From Microvelia longipes (Eukaryota > Arthropoda > Insecta > Hemiptera > Veliidae): 64,000 nt of DNA. Below are positions 34,470 through 45,120 of the stretch, in pieces. The translations under genes and the position numbers were made by a program. The stretch lies in assembly GCA_018340805.1 (NCBI GenBank), contig JACMZG010001863.1, forward strand, positions 57,356,091-57,420,090, read 5' to 3'. Position 1 is the stretch's first letter. Each line of letters starts with the position of its first letter. The notes beneath the pieces were generated by a model. It saw nothing but the letters and a program-made list of their open reading frames with translations, was not told the DNA's origin and ran no database searches.

Positions 34470-34608
34470 TGTTGAGAATGTCATAAACAGTAGTTAAATA
34501 ATTAACTTGTTAAGGTATAAATTTATATAGTTGTCAATGTCTGTCAAATAAACGACTCACTTTTTAGAACTGAACCAAAGCGTTTCAATTTTAAGTGTTT
34601 CATTTCGA
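34470..34608 (+). repeat. BEL/Pao 3' LTR
   Basis: 139 bp, TGTTGAGAATGTC to CATTTCGA. It differs from the 5' LTR only by a 2-bp indel in an A/T run, which points to a recent insertion. Confidence 0.93.
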
Positions 34609-34614
34609 AAAAAC

Positions 34615-36320
34615 AAAAAACTCCCATAAGGACTTTAACAACGATCACCCTTCCGTATCAATTTCTATCAGCGACGGTGGCGCTGCAGCGGACTTTGAAT
34701 CGCGAATAGATTAAATAAAAAAGTGTTTGCGATGATATTATGAAGTTTCCTGAGTATAATGAGGCCCTAATCACATCTATGGCTAGCTCAGCTCTCTGGA
34801 TATCCAAATGAATGGATGAGCACTTTTCTTGTTTATTATTAATTTTTAATAAAATGTTCTTATATTACAATTTTAAGCCTATTCATAGGAAAGCCTTGGT
34901 AGCTTGTGAATAAAGGTGTTCCTTTTTACTTTGTTTTACCTCTAATTTTCCTTAGGAAAGGAAATAGGTTAGGAAATCTGACCAACAATTGAAATACAGA
35001 GGTTTAGGTTTCAGTTTAATAAACTGCGCAGGCTTCCTAAAAACAAAGTAGAGCGAATAGTTGGACAGTTTTAACTACTTATTCAAAACGAATAATTGTT
35101 TATTGTTGACAAGGATTATTTAGCTTTATCCTCTAATATGAGAATAATCAAGCGTGGAATCGTATAAATATCCATTGGAAATAGATTGAATACTTCTTAA
35201 AATAAAAAACTACTCGCTGCAGAATTTAGCGAAACAATTTTACCACAAATCGCTTAATACGATCCAGTTCTAAAATTTCCTCATTATCAAACCAGCTTCA
35301 AGGAAAATCGATACTAAATTAGAGAAATTATTACTTTTTAACTTAATGAATCATTACAAACTTAATACTAGTCTATTATAAATTTAAACAAATTATCTAT
35401 TTAAGAATAAAATATAATTGTTATTTGAACATTTTTTGGGTAATTCCCGTACGGAATTCCCTAAAGAATTTGTCTAACGCAGGCCGGGCCTGCTTTCGCG
35501 CGCCCGGCATTAGACAAGTAGCCCGCCAACTCAGGGACTCGGACATATCGTAGTAGTAGAGGTACGGAGGAACCCTGTATGAAGAGTAATGCGGGAAGTG
35601 AAGTTGAAATTAAAAGCCTCAATAATCTAAAAATGAAAAACTAAATAAGATTGAAGTTTAAGAAGAATTATAGTTTACAGGACAATTCGACTTTCATTTA
35701 CAGACTGTATTCTTCAAAGAAAAGTAGAAGACGAATTTTATGGTTTTTCTCTTTTCGTTGCTTCCGCGTTTGTTCTTTAGAGCAATGGCAAGCAGTTTAT
35801 GGTGAATATAGCAGCTTACAGCTCTAGAAAAACTTAGAGCTTGTTCATGTTCTATACTAAATGCGTAGATTTCCGTGGTTATTGTCATGAAGATTTAGGT
35901 GTTCCGGTGGTGACTCCGTCATTGTAGAAGATGAATCCGATGTTTCGCTGTGGGAGGTATCTTCAAGGATGTAGCTCATCATGGATGTGTTCATAATGCT
36001 GAATGAAACTGAATCCATACTGAGTTCAGTTTTTTTGATCATTTTAAGCACATCCATGGTGTCCTACATACTTGAAAATGGCTCCCACAGTGGAAGCGAA
36101 ACGTTAAATTTATCATTTATACTGACGCGCACCACTTAAAAGCCTAAATTTTTAAATCAGACTCTTCTTTTGATTTCTTATTAAGAAATCTAATTTGGAT
36201 AACAGACATCTGGAGTTCAAATTCAATTAGCCAGGAGGTAGAGTAAAGTTTTTATAAAGTTATCTAGAAAATAATACAATGAAAATTAAAAAAAAATTAA
36301 CATACTTAGTATTTGATAAA
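34615..36320. other. Intronic sequence right of the BEL element
   Basis: Contains a repeat related to 27690-28050, and a GC-rich imperfect palindrome at 35470-35517 that stands out from its AT-rich surroundings. Short - strand frames (35694-35888, 35857-36057) have no recognisable domain. Confidence 0.45.
35470..35517. repeat. GC-rich imperfect palindrome (cruciform-like)
   Basis: Outer arms TTGTCTAA and TTAGACAA enclose GCAGGCCGGGCCTGC and a GCGCGCCCGGC segment. The local GC content is far above that of the neighbourhood. Confidence 0.75.
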
Positions 36321-36578
36321 GCCGCCTCCGTGGCCGAGGTCGTTAAGGCGATAGTCTTTACACTGACCTTTGACACCCACGGAGGTCTGGGGTTCGCATC
36401 CCAGGTTACGCTCTGAGTTTATAGAAGATTATTGTTTAGATAAATTATTGCCAACTTTAGAATACACTTTGAGCGAAACGGTTGCTACTACCACCCGAGG
36501 TGGTTCCCGCAGGGGTTATCCCTGATGAGCCGCAAGGCTCTAAACGGGCATTGTTATTATTATTATTATTATTATTAT
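36321..36578 (+). mobile_element. tRNA-derived SINE copy 1
   Basis: The head resembles tRNA-Ser, with A box TGGCCGAGGTCGTTAAGGCG (36331-36350) and B box GGTTCGCATCCC (36391-36402), an internal pol III promoter. It is followed by a roughly 140-bp body (ACCACCCGAGGTGG, GGGGTTATCCCTGATGAG) and an (ATT)n tail. Two more copies are at 45634 and 46805. The tRNA-unrelated body and tail exclude a working tRNA gene. Confidence 0.93.
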
Positions 36579-37900
36579 CTAGAAAGTAAAATACTAAAAA
36601 TGAAGCTTATGCTTTATATTACCTCTTTTGTCGAGATAAAGGCTTATGGATAGAGAGAAATAGGTATATACTTATACAGATGGCTGTGCTTATTTATGTC
36701 TACTTGGTGGTCTTGGTAGAACCTTACTTTTCCAATCGTAACTTACTCTTTTAGAGTAACTTACCCGATAGAGTCAAACTGTCTGTTTGCTTTCAGCCAC
36801 CCTTATCACTCTAGTTTTTGCTAAGTGCTATCTCTAAGCTTTAGAGATAGGCAGGATCGATCCCGAAAGATCACTTTTTATTCCTGTAGCCAGGGCAGAA
36901 CCGGTATCGAGCGTTAAGTGAGGTCGATTCAAAGATCGAACCCGACCTAGGGATTCTTATAATAAATGGAACGATCTTAACATTTTTAAACTCTCTCATC
37001 GCTATACTAGTTGCTACATCTTCTAGGTCTTCGTAAAACCAACCAGAATGTTTAACATAGAAAAGAAAGCAAATATCGCGGAAGCATCGTAACGATGCCC
37101 AATAAACATCGTATTATCCTTTGTTCTCGTATCACTTGAAGAAGAAAATTAGATTTTTTATTTTTATATCTTAGGATTTTATACGATCTTTTTCTATCAA
37201 AGGCCAATTTAATTGTACCATTAAAGGCACCGTTAAATGGCCGACAGAATTTTTTTAATGATATTTGTTTTATTGCGAGAGCCGTAAAAAGTGCTAACCG
37301 TTTTTATTTTGTAGATTTTTTGTTCAGAGGGAAAATTACTGCAACATAAAGACAGCAGTAAAGAAATGTTTTTTATTTAATTGTAATTTTTTTTTTTAAA
37401 TTTTCTTATTAATGACCATAAAATGAATTTATGCAGTAAAGTTTATGTGATGAACCTTAAGTTCTTTTGCAAAGGAAAAAATTCACAACTAAATTACTCT
37501 TTTGCTAAAAGTGAGGCAATACTGATTTGAAATTAATTATTTTTCATTCAGTAAAAAAAAATAAGGCTGTAATAATTAATTAATTGATGGGATGGTTATA
37601 AAAAAATAACTTTAAAACGCAAAATGACTTTATTTTGCTACAATTCATAGCACATTTGTGTGTATAAAATATATTTATTTTATATTGTTATTCTTTTAAT
37701 ATTTAATTTGTGTAATATATAACTATTAACAGCAGGATTCATTAAGAAGGGCCCAATTTCAGATGTACAGTTCTTTAACGCACATCTAAAATTAACACTT
37801 TAATTTATTAAAGTGCGTTAACACTTTAACGCACTTATGCTTTAACACAGTCTTATCGACTCTTCCAAATTTAAAGACAATGTTACTCGGTAATCTCGTG
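36579..37900. other. Intronic sequence, nothing recognised
   Basis: No conserved frame, no repeat edge seen. It includes a short hairpin-like TTAGAGATAG / CTATCTCTAAGC pair near 36826-36850. Confidence 0.35.
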
Positions 37901-37904
37901 TCAA

Positions 37905-38372
37905 ACTGGATCAAGGAAACGATTCACACCAAACTAGTTCATAGAGACGATTGATATCCTCATATATAAGGAATTTAAAGAAACCATTTTTTTATTAAAA
38001 TAAATTCATTCCTGTATTTTCATCTAATGAGTCAGCATATTTCTATAGAGGTGATTGGCAGTCATGCCAAACTAGCTTTTAAAGAGACGATTGTCAGCCG
38101 TACATCTAATAGTTAAAGAGACGATTGTCCCGCCATCTAAATAGTTTAAAGAGACGATTGTCAGCCGCATACTAAATAGTTCTAAACATCTAAATAGTTT
38201 AAAGAGACGATTGTTAGAGAACGATTGTTAGCCGCACATCTAAATAGTTTAAAAAGACGATTGTCAGCCGCACATCTAAATAGTTTAAAGAGACGATTGT
38301 CAGCCGCACATCTAAATAGTTTAAAGAGACCGACCCTCTAAATAGTTTAAAGAGACGATGTCAGTAAAATTT
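37905..38372. repeat. 36-bp minisatellite (AAAGAGACGATTGTCAGCC units)
   Basis: About seven good units of roughly 36 bp built on AAAGAGACGATTGTCAGCC and GCACATCTAAATAGTTT lie at 38089-38372. Some are truncated or deleted. More degenerate units extend left to about 37905. Confidence 0.88.
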
Positions 38373-38544
38373 TTTTTTAAGTCTCTTTAACGGTGAGTTA
38401 TTTGTGTCCTTCGGGAGGACAACCATATCAAGCTAGTTTAAATAGACTTTAAGCTTGAACCAAGTCGAAGCTGATAGAGTTTTCAAAAGTCTGTCTTCTT
38501 TACTCACGTTTGTCCAACATTTGATCACAATTTAGAATGACAGT

Positions 38545-38856
38545 TTTGCTGCTCATGTTTGCTCCTGCTATAGCATGAGCATGTTATGCATGAAATGCTA
38601 TAGCATGACATGTTGCTATTGCATGAGATGTTTGCTATAGCATGAGCATGTTTGCTATAGCATGAGAATGCTTGCTATAGCATGAGCATGTTTGCTATTG
38701 CATGAGAATGCTTGCTATAGCATGGCATGTGCTATTGCATGAGATGCTTGCTATAGCATGCATGTTTGCTATGCAAGCATGCTATGCATGAGCTTGCTAT
38801 GCATGCATTGTTGCTATAGCATGAGCATGTTTGCTGAGCTATGCATCATGTTTGTT
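38545..38856. repeat. 20-bp palindromic minisatellite (TTTGCTATAGCATGAGCATG)
   Basis: About 14 units, most carrying the self-complementary decamer TGCTATAGCA. Several are shortened by one or more bases. The array ends about 27 bp from the splice donor of CRAL-TRIO exon 1. Confidence 0.9.
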
Positions 38857-38883
38857 TTCTTTTTGAATGAAATGGTTGCTTAC

Positions 38884-39054
38884 CATCTATAAGAGCTCTT
38901 AACTTTTCAATGTTTTCATGAAGAGAAGCGGGATTTTCATGAAGCTCTTCCTCAGCCTTCATCAAAGTCTCTTTGCTCATGTCTAACGGATCTGTTTTTG
39001 GGTTGAAGAATTCCGTTAAATCTTTATCCAACTGCTCTTTCTCTTCATCTGTCA
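38884..39054 (-). CDS. CRAL-TRIO protein, exon 1 (first visible)
   Basis: Acceptor TTTGTTTACAG, donor GTAAGC. Two bases complete an upstream codon, 56 codons follow and one base is left for exon 2. It reads TDEEKEQLDKDLTEFF, then MSKETLMKAEEEL and NIEKLRALID, an acidic helix-rich N-terminus. The A-E-E-E-L-x-E-x-P ... I-x-x-L-R-x-x-I pattern is the first part of the CRAL-TRIO N-terminal domain. The acceptor implies another exon further right. Met at 38959-38961 (MSKETL) is the only in-frame start if that exon is non-coding. Confidence 0.93.
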
Positions 39055-39311
39055 CTGTAAACAAAAGAAGACTTTATTAGTGTGTTATAAGTGCATGAAA
39101 GGTATGGTTTGTTGAATTTAAATCAACTTGCTAGCATAGGATAATCAATCACACCCTGTTCGGCAGTTACTCCTAAGTATTAGCAAATAATCAGCACATC
39201 ATAATCAAAACATTTAAGAGTCAGAATCCTTAGCGTGCCATGCCTATATTATTCAATAATTGTATTGAGACCCTAAGATAAATCCACTGAGACTGCCCTT
39301 TATCCTTTAAT
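39055..39311. other. Upstream intron or 5' flank of the CRAL-TRIO gene, nothing recognised
   Basis: Upstream of the first visible exon. No clear start exon here. Confidence 0.4.
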
Positions 39312-39642
39312 CTCAACAATTGAAAAGTATCTGCACAGAGGGGAGTACATCTTGACTCTGTTCTTTGATTTAGAAAGAGAATTTGACAAAGCAACAATAA
39401 GTAAGAGGAATAAGAACTTAGAAACAGGAAACACTCAAAATCGTTATCAACTGGATATTATCCACCCTGAAAGATATGAAAATTAGCAATACACTCGGAA
39501 GCACAAATGTTAACATCAAAGTTACAGGAGAATAACCTCAAGGAAGTGCCTCTCCCCACATATGGTGCTTAGTAATGATCTGCTAAGAAGATTTACGAAG
39601 GACGATTCCTACGTTCAGGCTTATGCAGATGAGGGATTAGTT
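39312..39642 (+). pseudogene. Decayed LINE reverse transcriptase fragment
   Basis: Across shifting frames, the + strand shows remnants of an RT of the jockey/R1-like type: an FFDLE catalytic block, a LSPHMW-type motif after a Q/G-rich stretch, NDLLRRF, then QAYADEG, where the second catalytic box would be YADD. Stops and frameshifts are frequent, so this is an old, dead fragment. It is unrelated in detail to the better preserved LINE at 52988-56069. Confidence 0.75.
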
Positions 39643-40691
39643 TTGAATTAGAGCTTTTAATTAGTGTAAATATTGGTGTGCACTGCCAACTTTAAAAATC
39701 ACAGTTTTTTATAACTAATAAAATAAATATTTATTTATTTATAATTGACGGCGTGAGCCATTTTACAAAAATATTTAAAACTTGAACACAGTACAAAATA
39801 ATAATCTAGTAAAAAAATAATATCTTACAATTAATACAAGAAAAAAAGTACAAAGATGAACATGAGATTGAAAAAATATATACATAAAAATAATAGAAAA
39901 TGTGATAACAGAAATAAAAATAAAATAATGATATGAAACATTGGCATTTAACTAAATAAACAGAACATTTAAAAAAAACTGAAAATAATTAATTAAAACA
40001 AAAGTTAAACTTACTACACTATTTAAGTTCAGAAGATACAAAAGATTTAAATTTAGAAATAGAAAAGGAGAAAATAATATCAGAATTAGAAATAGAATTT
40101 AAATATGATTTAAATATGAGCATTTTCTTTGTAAAATTCAGAGAAATTAAGGAAGAAGTAGTAATGCGACTGCTTTAAAAAGCATAAAATCATAGCTAAA
40201 ACATAAATAAGAAAAAGTCAAAAGAATTCAACATCATCAAATGCGTCTTTAAATTAGTAGGAACTTAAACAAAATATCAGAAGCAAAAATATAAATAAAT
40301 TTATAAAACCAACTTTCTCGTCCCATAATCTAAGAAATAATTGCTAATAACTTACAGGTAAGTTCATATTTTTATGACTACAAATTATAAAAAGCTATAA
40401 AACTACTTAAATTTATAAATGATTGCCTTTAACTCCTCCTTGCCTTTAAAGTCATAGAAATTATAATCGTCCAGCTGCATAACACGATTTCTTCTTTAAA
40501 GAATTATAAGATGTCTATTTCTTTAAAGTCTCTTTTATTTTTTATTACTTCGTAAGTCTTATTAGATACGGTTTTTTTAATTTTAAACATCAAGAAATAG
40601 TTAAGTTGTTAAAATCTCATTAAAGTTGGAAAGTGATGAGTGGGACTCTGTCCTGTTAGATGTATTCTTCTTCTATCAGGAGCAAGAATAA
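39643..40691. other. AT-rich sequence, nothing recognised
   Basis: Begins with a phrase (TAATTAGTGTAAATATTGG, then GCACTGCCAA) that also occurs in similar form at about 26210-26250. The rest is A-rich with no frame or repeat edge. Confidence 0.35.
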
Positions 40692-40699
40692 TGTGATTA

Positions 40700-40937
40700 C
40701 AGTGGCGTAGCCAGGGGGGGGGGCTGAGGGGCTTCAGCCCCCCCCCGAAATTTTTACATAACCTAAACCCGCAATAAATGTGTCAAAAAAAAAATAAAAC
40801 CTATAAAATATATAGAAATACTAAATTACATAACATATATTTTTTACTATAACTTATAATATAAATATCATATATATAAGAAAATATACAATTAAATTGG
40901 AAGATATAAAAAATTTTGAAAACATTGAACAATATAC

Positions 40938-40990
<53 letters not shown>

Positions 40991-41035
40991 TATATATCCA
41001 GCCCCTCCCGAAATTAAATCCAGGCTACGCCACTG
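40700..41035. mobile_element. hAT-like MITE family B copy 2, inverted
   Basis: 336 bp from CAGTGGCGTAGCCAGG to CCAGGCTACGCCACTG, with perfect 8-bp flanking duplications TGTGATTA (40692-40699 and 41036-41043). The interior is the reverse complement of the element at 20777-21233. It has a shorter TA array (40940-40998) next to the end opposite the G/C homopolymers. Confidence 0.95.
40940..40998. repeat. (TA)n microsatellite inside MITE B copy 2
   Basis: About 59 bp of TA repeat, at the homologous position to the 165-bp array in copy 1. Confidence 0.9.
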
Positions 41036-41059
41036 TGTGATTAAGTTACATGCTTCTCT

Positions 41060-41374
41060 CATAAAGTATAGTACTAGAGGGGCCATATTAGTTGAACTTC
41101 GAAACATCGAAAAAGTAACCTGAACACCTTCGACAATTAATATAATCAAATAAACAGAACAAAATTACAGTGACTTATAGTAGAACGCTGAAAATATAAA
41201 TCAAACACAAAGAATGTGCAGGAAGCCGAAAACAATCGATTTATTATAAACTTAACTCACTCTTAGAAGAGGTTTCAATGAGGTTACACAGAGCCCCTGA
41301 GGGTGGCAAAATGATGTTTCAGGAATCTTAATGTATTAAGATAGGCTATGCCCCCTTTATTATGTTTCTCAATG
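41060..41374. mobile_element. hAT-like MITE family D copy 4
   Basis: 315 bp with eroded ends (CATAAAGTATAGTACTAGAGG, TTTCTCAATG). The interior, including CACAGAGCCCCTGAGGG, is well kept. Flanks GCTTCTCT and ATTTCTCT agree in six of eight positions. It sits 16 bp after the target duplication of MITE B copy 2. Confidence 0.82.
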
Positions 41375-41485
41375 ATTTCTCTCAATTCCAACGCGTCATC
41401 AGGTGTATCGATTCCAACATAATTAATCCTAAATTCTAATTATTTTTATGATCATGTATAGTTAGAAGGTCAAGAAAAATCGAGT

Positions 41486-41545
41486 ACAGGGCTCTTCTGT
41501 ACTTTACAGGGCTCTTCTGTACTTTACAGGGCTCTTCTGTACTTT
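41486..41545. repeat. 20-bp tandem triplication
   Basis: Three consecutive identical copies of ACAGGGCTCTTCTGTACTTT, with one extra T-rich end. Confidence 0.92.
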
Positions 41546-41823
41546 TGCACACATATTTGGACTCGTTACGCTCGACCTGAGAATAAGCTATAGATTAAGT
41601 CTAGGGTCTAGGCTTCTCACGTCCTTACAATATCATGATAACTTAACTTAAGGTAAAACTGCTTTGGTCTTAAATCGCTCTGCCTTAGAATTATTAAGTG
41701 ACCAAATTTCTACGGTTTGAGAAATTGTTTACTAAGCATTTGCTAAGTATTGCCACAGCTAAGGTTGCAAAAAATAAACTGGAACCATCAGCAAAATATT
41801 GATTGTTGTGCTCAGTAGCACGC

Positions 41824-41922
41824 ATTTGACCTGGCCTGTAGTTCACATTTTGTCCAACAGGGAGTTGGCTCAAATTTTCCCATGGGCGCGGCCATCTTGT
41901 TTTACCCTAACAAATGTAAACA
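41824..41922. repeat. Dispersed repeat, pair member 2
   Basis: Diverged copy of 11040-11127 (GTAGTTCACATTTTGTCCA, GGGAGTTGGCTCAAA, GCCATCTTGTTTTA). Confidence 0.7.
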
Positions 41923-42818
41923 AACTATTTAGGGTACTCCAAATGTTTGTTTTTATTGTTAAATGTTAATAATTTGTGTAAGAAATACGTTTTGTCACAT
42001 CCAAAAGAGGTTTAAGTGCATAAATATTATAGGTTGGCTTAAATTACTTAAAACGAGGGGCTAATTAAGCTTTTTTCCCGTGTGCACTTGTTAACTTAGT
42101 ACATTTTTACGAGTGATTTGTTTTTCCCCCTTCAAATATTAATTGTAATTAGTAATTAACAACTTTAACTAAAATTGTCTGAAAATAATAAAAGCAATCA
42201 TGATTTTAAGTTATATTTAAGGCAATAAATTGTCGTCTGTATGTTCTTCAAAAACTTAATAAAAATATGTAGTTTATCTTTACTATAGTCTCTTTTTTCC
42301 TTTAACTTATTTATTTAAACAATTATTTCACAGAATTTAATACAAAATCATTAAACTATCACGTACATATTAAAGTACAAAAACACGATAAAAAGTAAAA
42401 CTCACCTAATGTTATCAGGTTTGCCACTAAAAGTATGTAAAAAAACGTAAATCCAAAAAGGCGCACGCGCAGTTATTCCTATTTGTGCTATTTTTTTATT
42501 TTTGAGCTAGCTATCAGCTGATCACGCATGTCTGATTTTTTTTACACAGGTTAGTATAGGAGTTTCCCTACTTGGTTTATATAATGCTTTACCGGCAAGA
42601 TTGACTCATTATAAACATTTAGAAAATTTATAGAACGCAATAAAATGTTAGTTAGATAAGATTAAATTTTTACTTTCTCTGGACGAGCAAAGCGAGTTCG
42701 CAGACGTACTGCAATATAATATATGTGATTTCCGTATTCGTAGAACGAGTGTAGCGAATTCGATATAGAGAAGAAATGTTACGATGTTATGATTTTTTTG
42801 TTTAAATAAATATAGTTA
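41923..42818. other. Unassigned; possible 5' exon donor at 42406
   Basis: On the - strand a consensus donor GTGAGT follows CATTAG at 42406. Upstream of it is GCGCGTGCGCC, a GC-rich word of promoter type. This could be a non-coding first exon of the CRAL-TRIO gene, but nothing else supports it. The rest is unrecognised. Confidence 0.2.
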
Positions 42819-43010
42819 TTTATGCAACAAGGGATGAAAGTAAGTTTTACAGCTCAAGTTAAAGTTTTGTCCTAAGGCAGCGCCGAAGGAGGAAACTTCA
42901 TTAGCTCACGAGGCCGGTAGGTCGAGGGAGATAAACTAACATTTTGGCTCCCGAGGCTTGACGAGGGAGATAATACGAGAGCTGAAAACCTTCATCCCTT
43001 GTTGCATATT
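42819..43010. mobile_element. MITE K (ATGCAACAAGGGATGAA termini)
   Basis: About 190 bp. The left end is TATGCAACAAGGGATGAAAG and the right end its inverse (CTTCATCCCTTGTTGCATA). Interior words AGGCAGCGCCGAAG and GGTCGAGGGAGATA recur at 58190-58280 without the termini. Confidence 0.75.
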
Positions 43011-45000
43011 AAATATTATCTACGACTAGAGAACTAATACTAACAACTCTTAATATATTCTTCAGCTCCTTAATTGTTATTGTGTTAGTTTAGTTTATTC
43101 TTACCATGTCAATTACTCTGATGAAGAGAGAATAAAGCCACTATCTTCACATTATTTTAATGTAAGCTGTCAATAGAATAATGTGTAATACTATATTTGT
43201 AATTTGAACATTAGCGTGTGTATATTGTATATTCTACCCGTAGTACCAAGATAACACCGAAAAAATCCTAAAAATTTCCTAAAAATCCTAAAAATGCTAC
43301 TAAAAAATTCTGTCAAGTTGGCAAAACTTTCACTTTTCCTCCCTAGGGAGTAAAAGTACATTTACAGTGTGAGATAACAAGACTGTAAGTAGAACTTACA
43401 ATACAAGGAGTAGATAAAAGTCTTTTTTTTTAATTTATAATTTCTTCCTCTAACTCGAGTTTCATCTTTTTATTTTTTTGTCAACATTTTATTAATTTTA
43501 TTATGTTACTATTTCATTTTTTGTGGACCATGTACAGGTTTTAAACTTTAAATACGAATAAATGTGTTGTTATTTTTATTATTACAACCAATTCTCAATT
43601 AATGAAGAGTTCAAGTGTTTACATAATTTAAAATTAAAACTGCTAATTAGTAGCCATCTTTACATCACAATTAGTTGATTCAAATATTTAAACAAAAATT
43701 TATATTTTCCGTTTAAAGAAAGAGGTTATAAATTAGCAATTAATGACAAAAATTAGTAAAATGTTGTGAATCGATGTTATCTTCGCAAGTATTTATAATA
43801 ATGATTAAATTAACCTTCCTAGGGGTTTCCTTAATTTCTTTTATCAATATTTGAAAAAATTCACATATAAGGACAAAAGAATAAACAGATTAAAATAAAT
43901 AAAAAAATACTTATCCCTAAAATAGACCACTGTACTAGACAGTTAAAGTTAGCTGCACTTTCTGGTCACCTTCGTTCTCCAAGCAATACCGTGACGTAAG
44001 TAGGAATGCGGGGACTTTGAAAAAAAGTTTATTGGTTTAATTTTGTTCAATGTATAAGGTAAATTGTATGCCTTTTACTAGCATTGTTGTTCTTATATTC
44101 ATTTCAATAGAAACTGTTGTATAATTTTAATTAGTAGCTTGTTAAACCAGCTACACAATTCTCACATATGTCAACAACTAAACCTGGATTGATACTGGAG
44201 CGCAACAAGTCTTGTCAACTTCTTTAACCGGTACGTTTGTTAATTTTATATCCGTTAACATCGGCTTTTTTAAGTTAAAATCTGCTAACAGAAACAATCT
44301 CTTAAATATTATTTTCCATGATAAAAGTCAATTTATATAAAAAATCCCATAGTAAGGGATAAGATGGCGGAAACTCAAAATATTTTCCAATAAGGTAGCG
44401 TACAGGTTACCGACATTCAGTTGTCTATTTTATTGTCTGCAAAATAGACATCTGCATAGCCTCCAAAATACGGCACCTAAACTAGCTACAACTTCAAGAT
44501 CTTTGTAAATTACCGAAAGGAACTAAGGTAATGAGAATTGGGTCGTGTTTAATCTCAGGGATAGAAGTTCATTGAGCACTAGACATCTTGATTTTGATTT
44601 CATGTTAGCCAACATGAACATTTCAAAACAAATAAATCAAAAGATACCTTTAAAATAATTAATTCCCCTTATTTTTCCACAAAATAAAATATTTAGGGCT
44701 TAAAAAACTGTTTAAAGTTTTTATCGCTTATAAAGTCACTGACAAATTGATGTGCTCCGAAGCATTGGAGTCAGATAAAGGATTACAGAGATATCGAGCC
44801 TTCTCAATCACTGTCTCCTTAACAGATAACATCACCTAACTTATCGTGTTTTTATACACTCATAAAACCTATTCCTCTTTAAATACTTTTTTAAACGAAT
44901 TTCCTTAGAAAAAAAATCGCTAATGATTTGGCAAACGTATAGTGTTAGTCGGACCCAGTATTAACTACAAATTCCGTGTCAGAGGACAACAAAAACACAC
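43011..45000. other. Intergenic sequence, nothing recognised
   Basis: No conserved frame or repeat edge. Short CCTAAAAAT repeats at about 43265-43300. Confidence 0.35.
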
Positions 45001-45007
45001 ACACACA

Positions 45008-45120
<113 letters not shown>

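Larger units (their letters stand above)
28491..34608 (+). mobile_element. BEL/Pao LTR retrotransposon, full length but frame-broken
   Basis: 6.1 kb in order: short 5' LTR, primer-binding-site candidate, gag with DUF1759-like region and three zinc knuckles, aspartic protease, reverse transcriptase, RNase H, integrase, polypurine tract and 3' LTR. The FDAS motif in RT, the RVSPLK...PRLELLG RNase H region and the NPADMLSRG motif identify BEL/Pao. AAAAAC occurs at 28485-28490 and 34609-34614, a possible target duplication in low-complexity sequence. The element is antisense to the host gene whose intron it occupies. Frames are interrupted in several places, so it is annotated as non-intact. Confidence 0.95.
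21416..38883 (-). other. CRAL-TRIO intron 1, 17.5 kb
   Basis: Giant intron between exons 1 and 2. It includes foldback and hAT-like MITEs (22.6-23.5 kb), TA arrays, a BEL/Pao retrotransposon (28491-34608), a SINE (36321-36578) and two minisatellites next to exon 1. No host exon was recognised inside. Confidence 0.75.

Noticed and set aside
35694..36057. Two overlapping - strand frames of 64 and 66 codons, one Ser/Thr rich
   Set aside because: They lie in CRAL-TRIO intron 1 on the sense strand, but their edges do not fit the phase between exons 1 and 2. No domain was recognised. Exons 1 and 2 join directly in phase to give an expected family motif.
36321..36402. Functional tRNA-Ser gene
   Set aside because: A and B boxes are tRNA-like, but the anticodon arm region and 3' acceptor are not tRNA-like. 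The head continues into a SINE body with an ATT tail, present in three copies.
38085..38372. CRISPR-like array of 36-bp repeats
   Set aside because: The units are contiguous variants of one sequence without unique spacers. The window is eukaryotic and no cas-like gene is present. It is a minisatellite.
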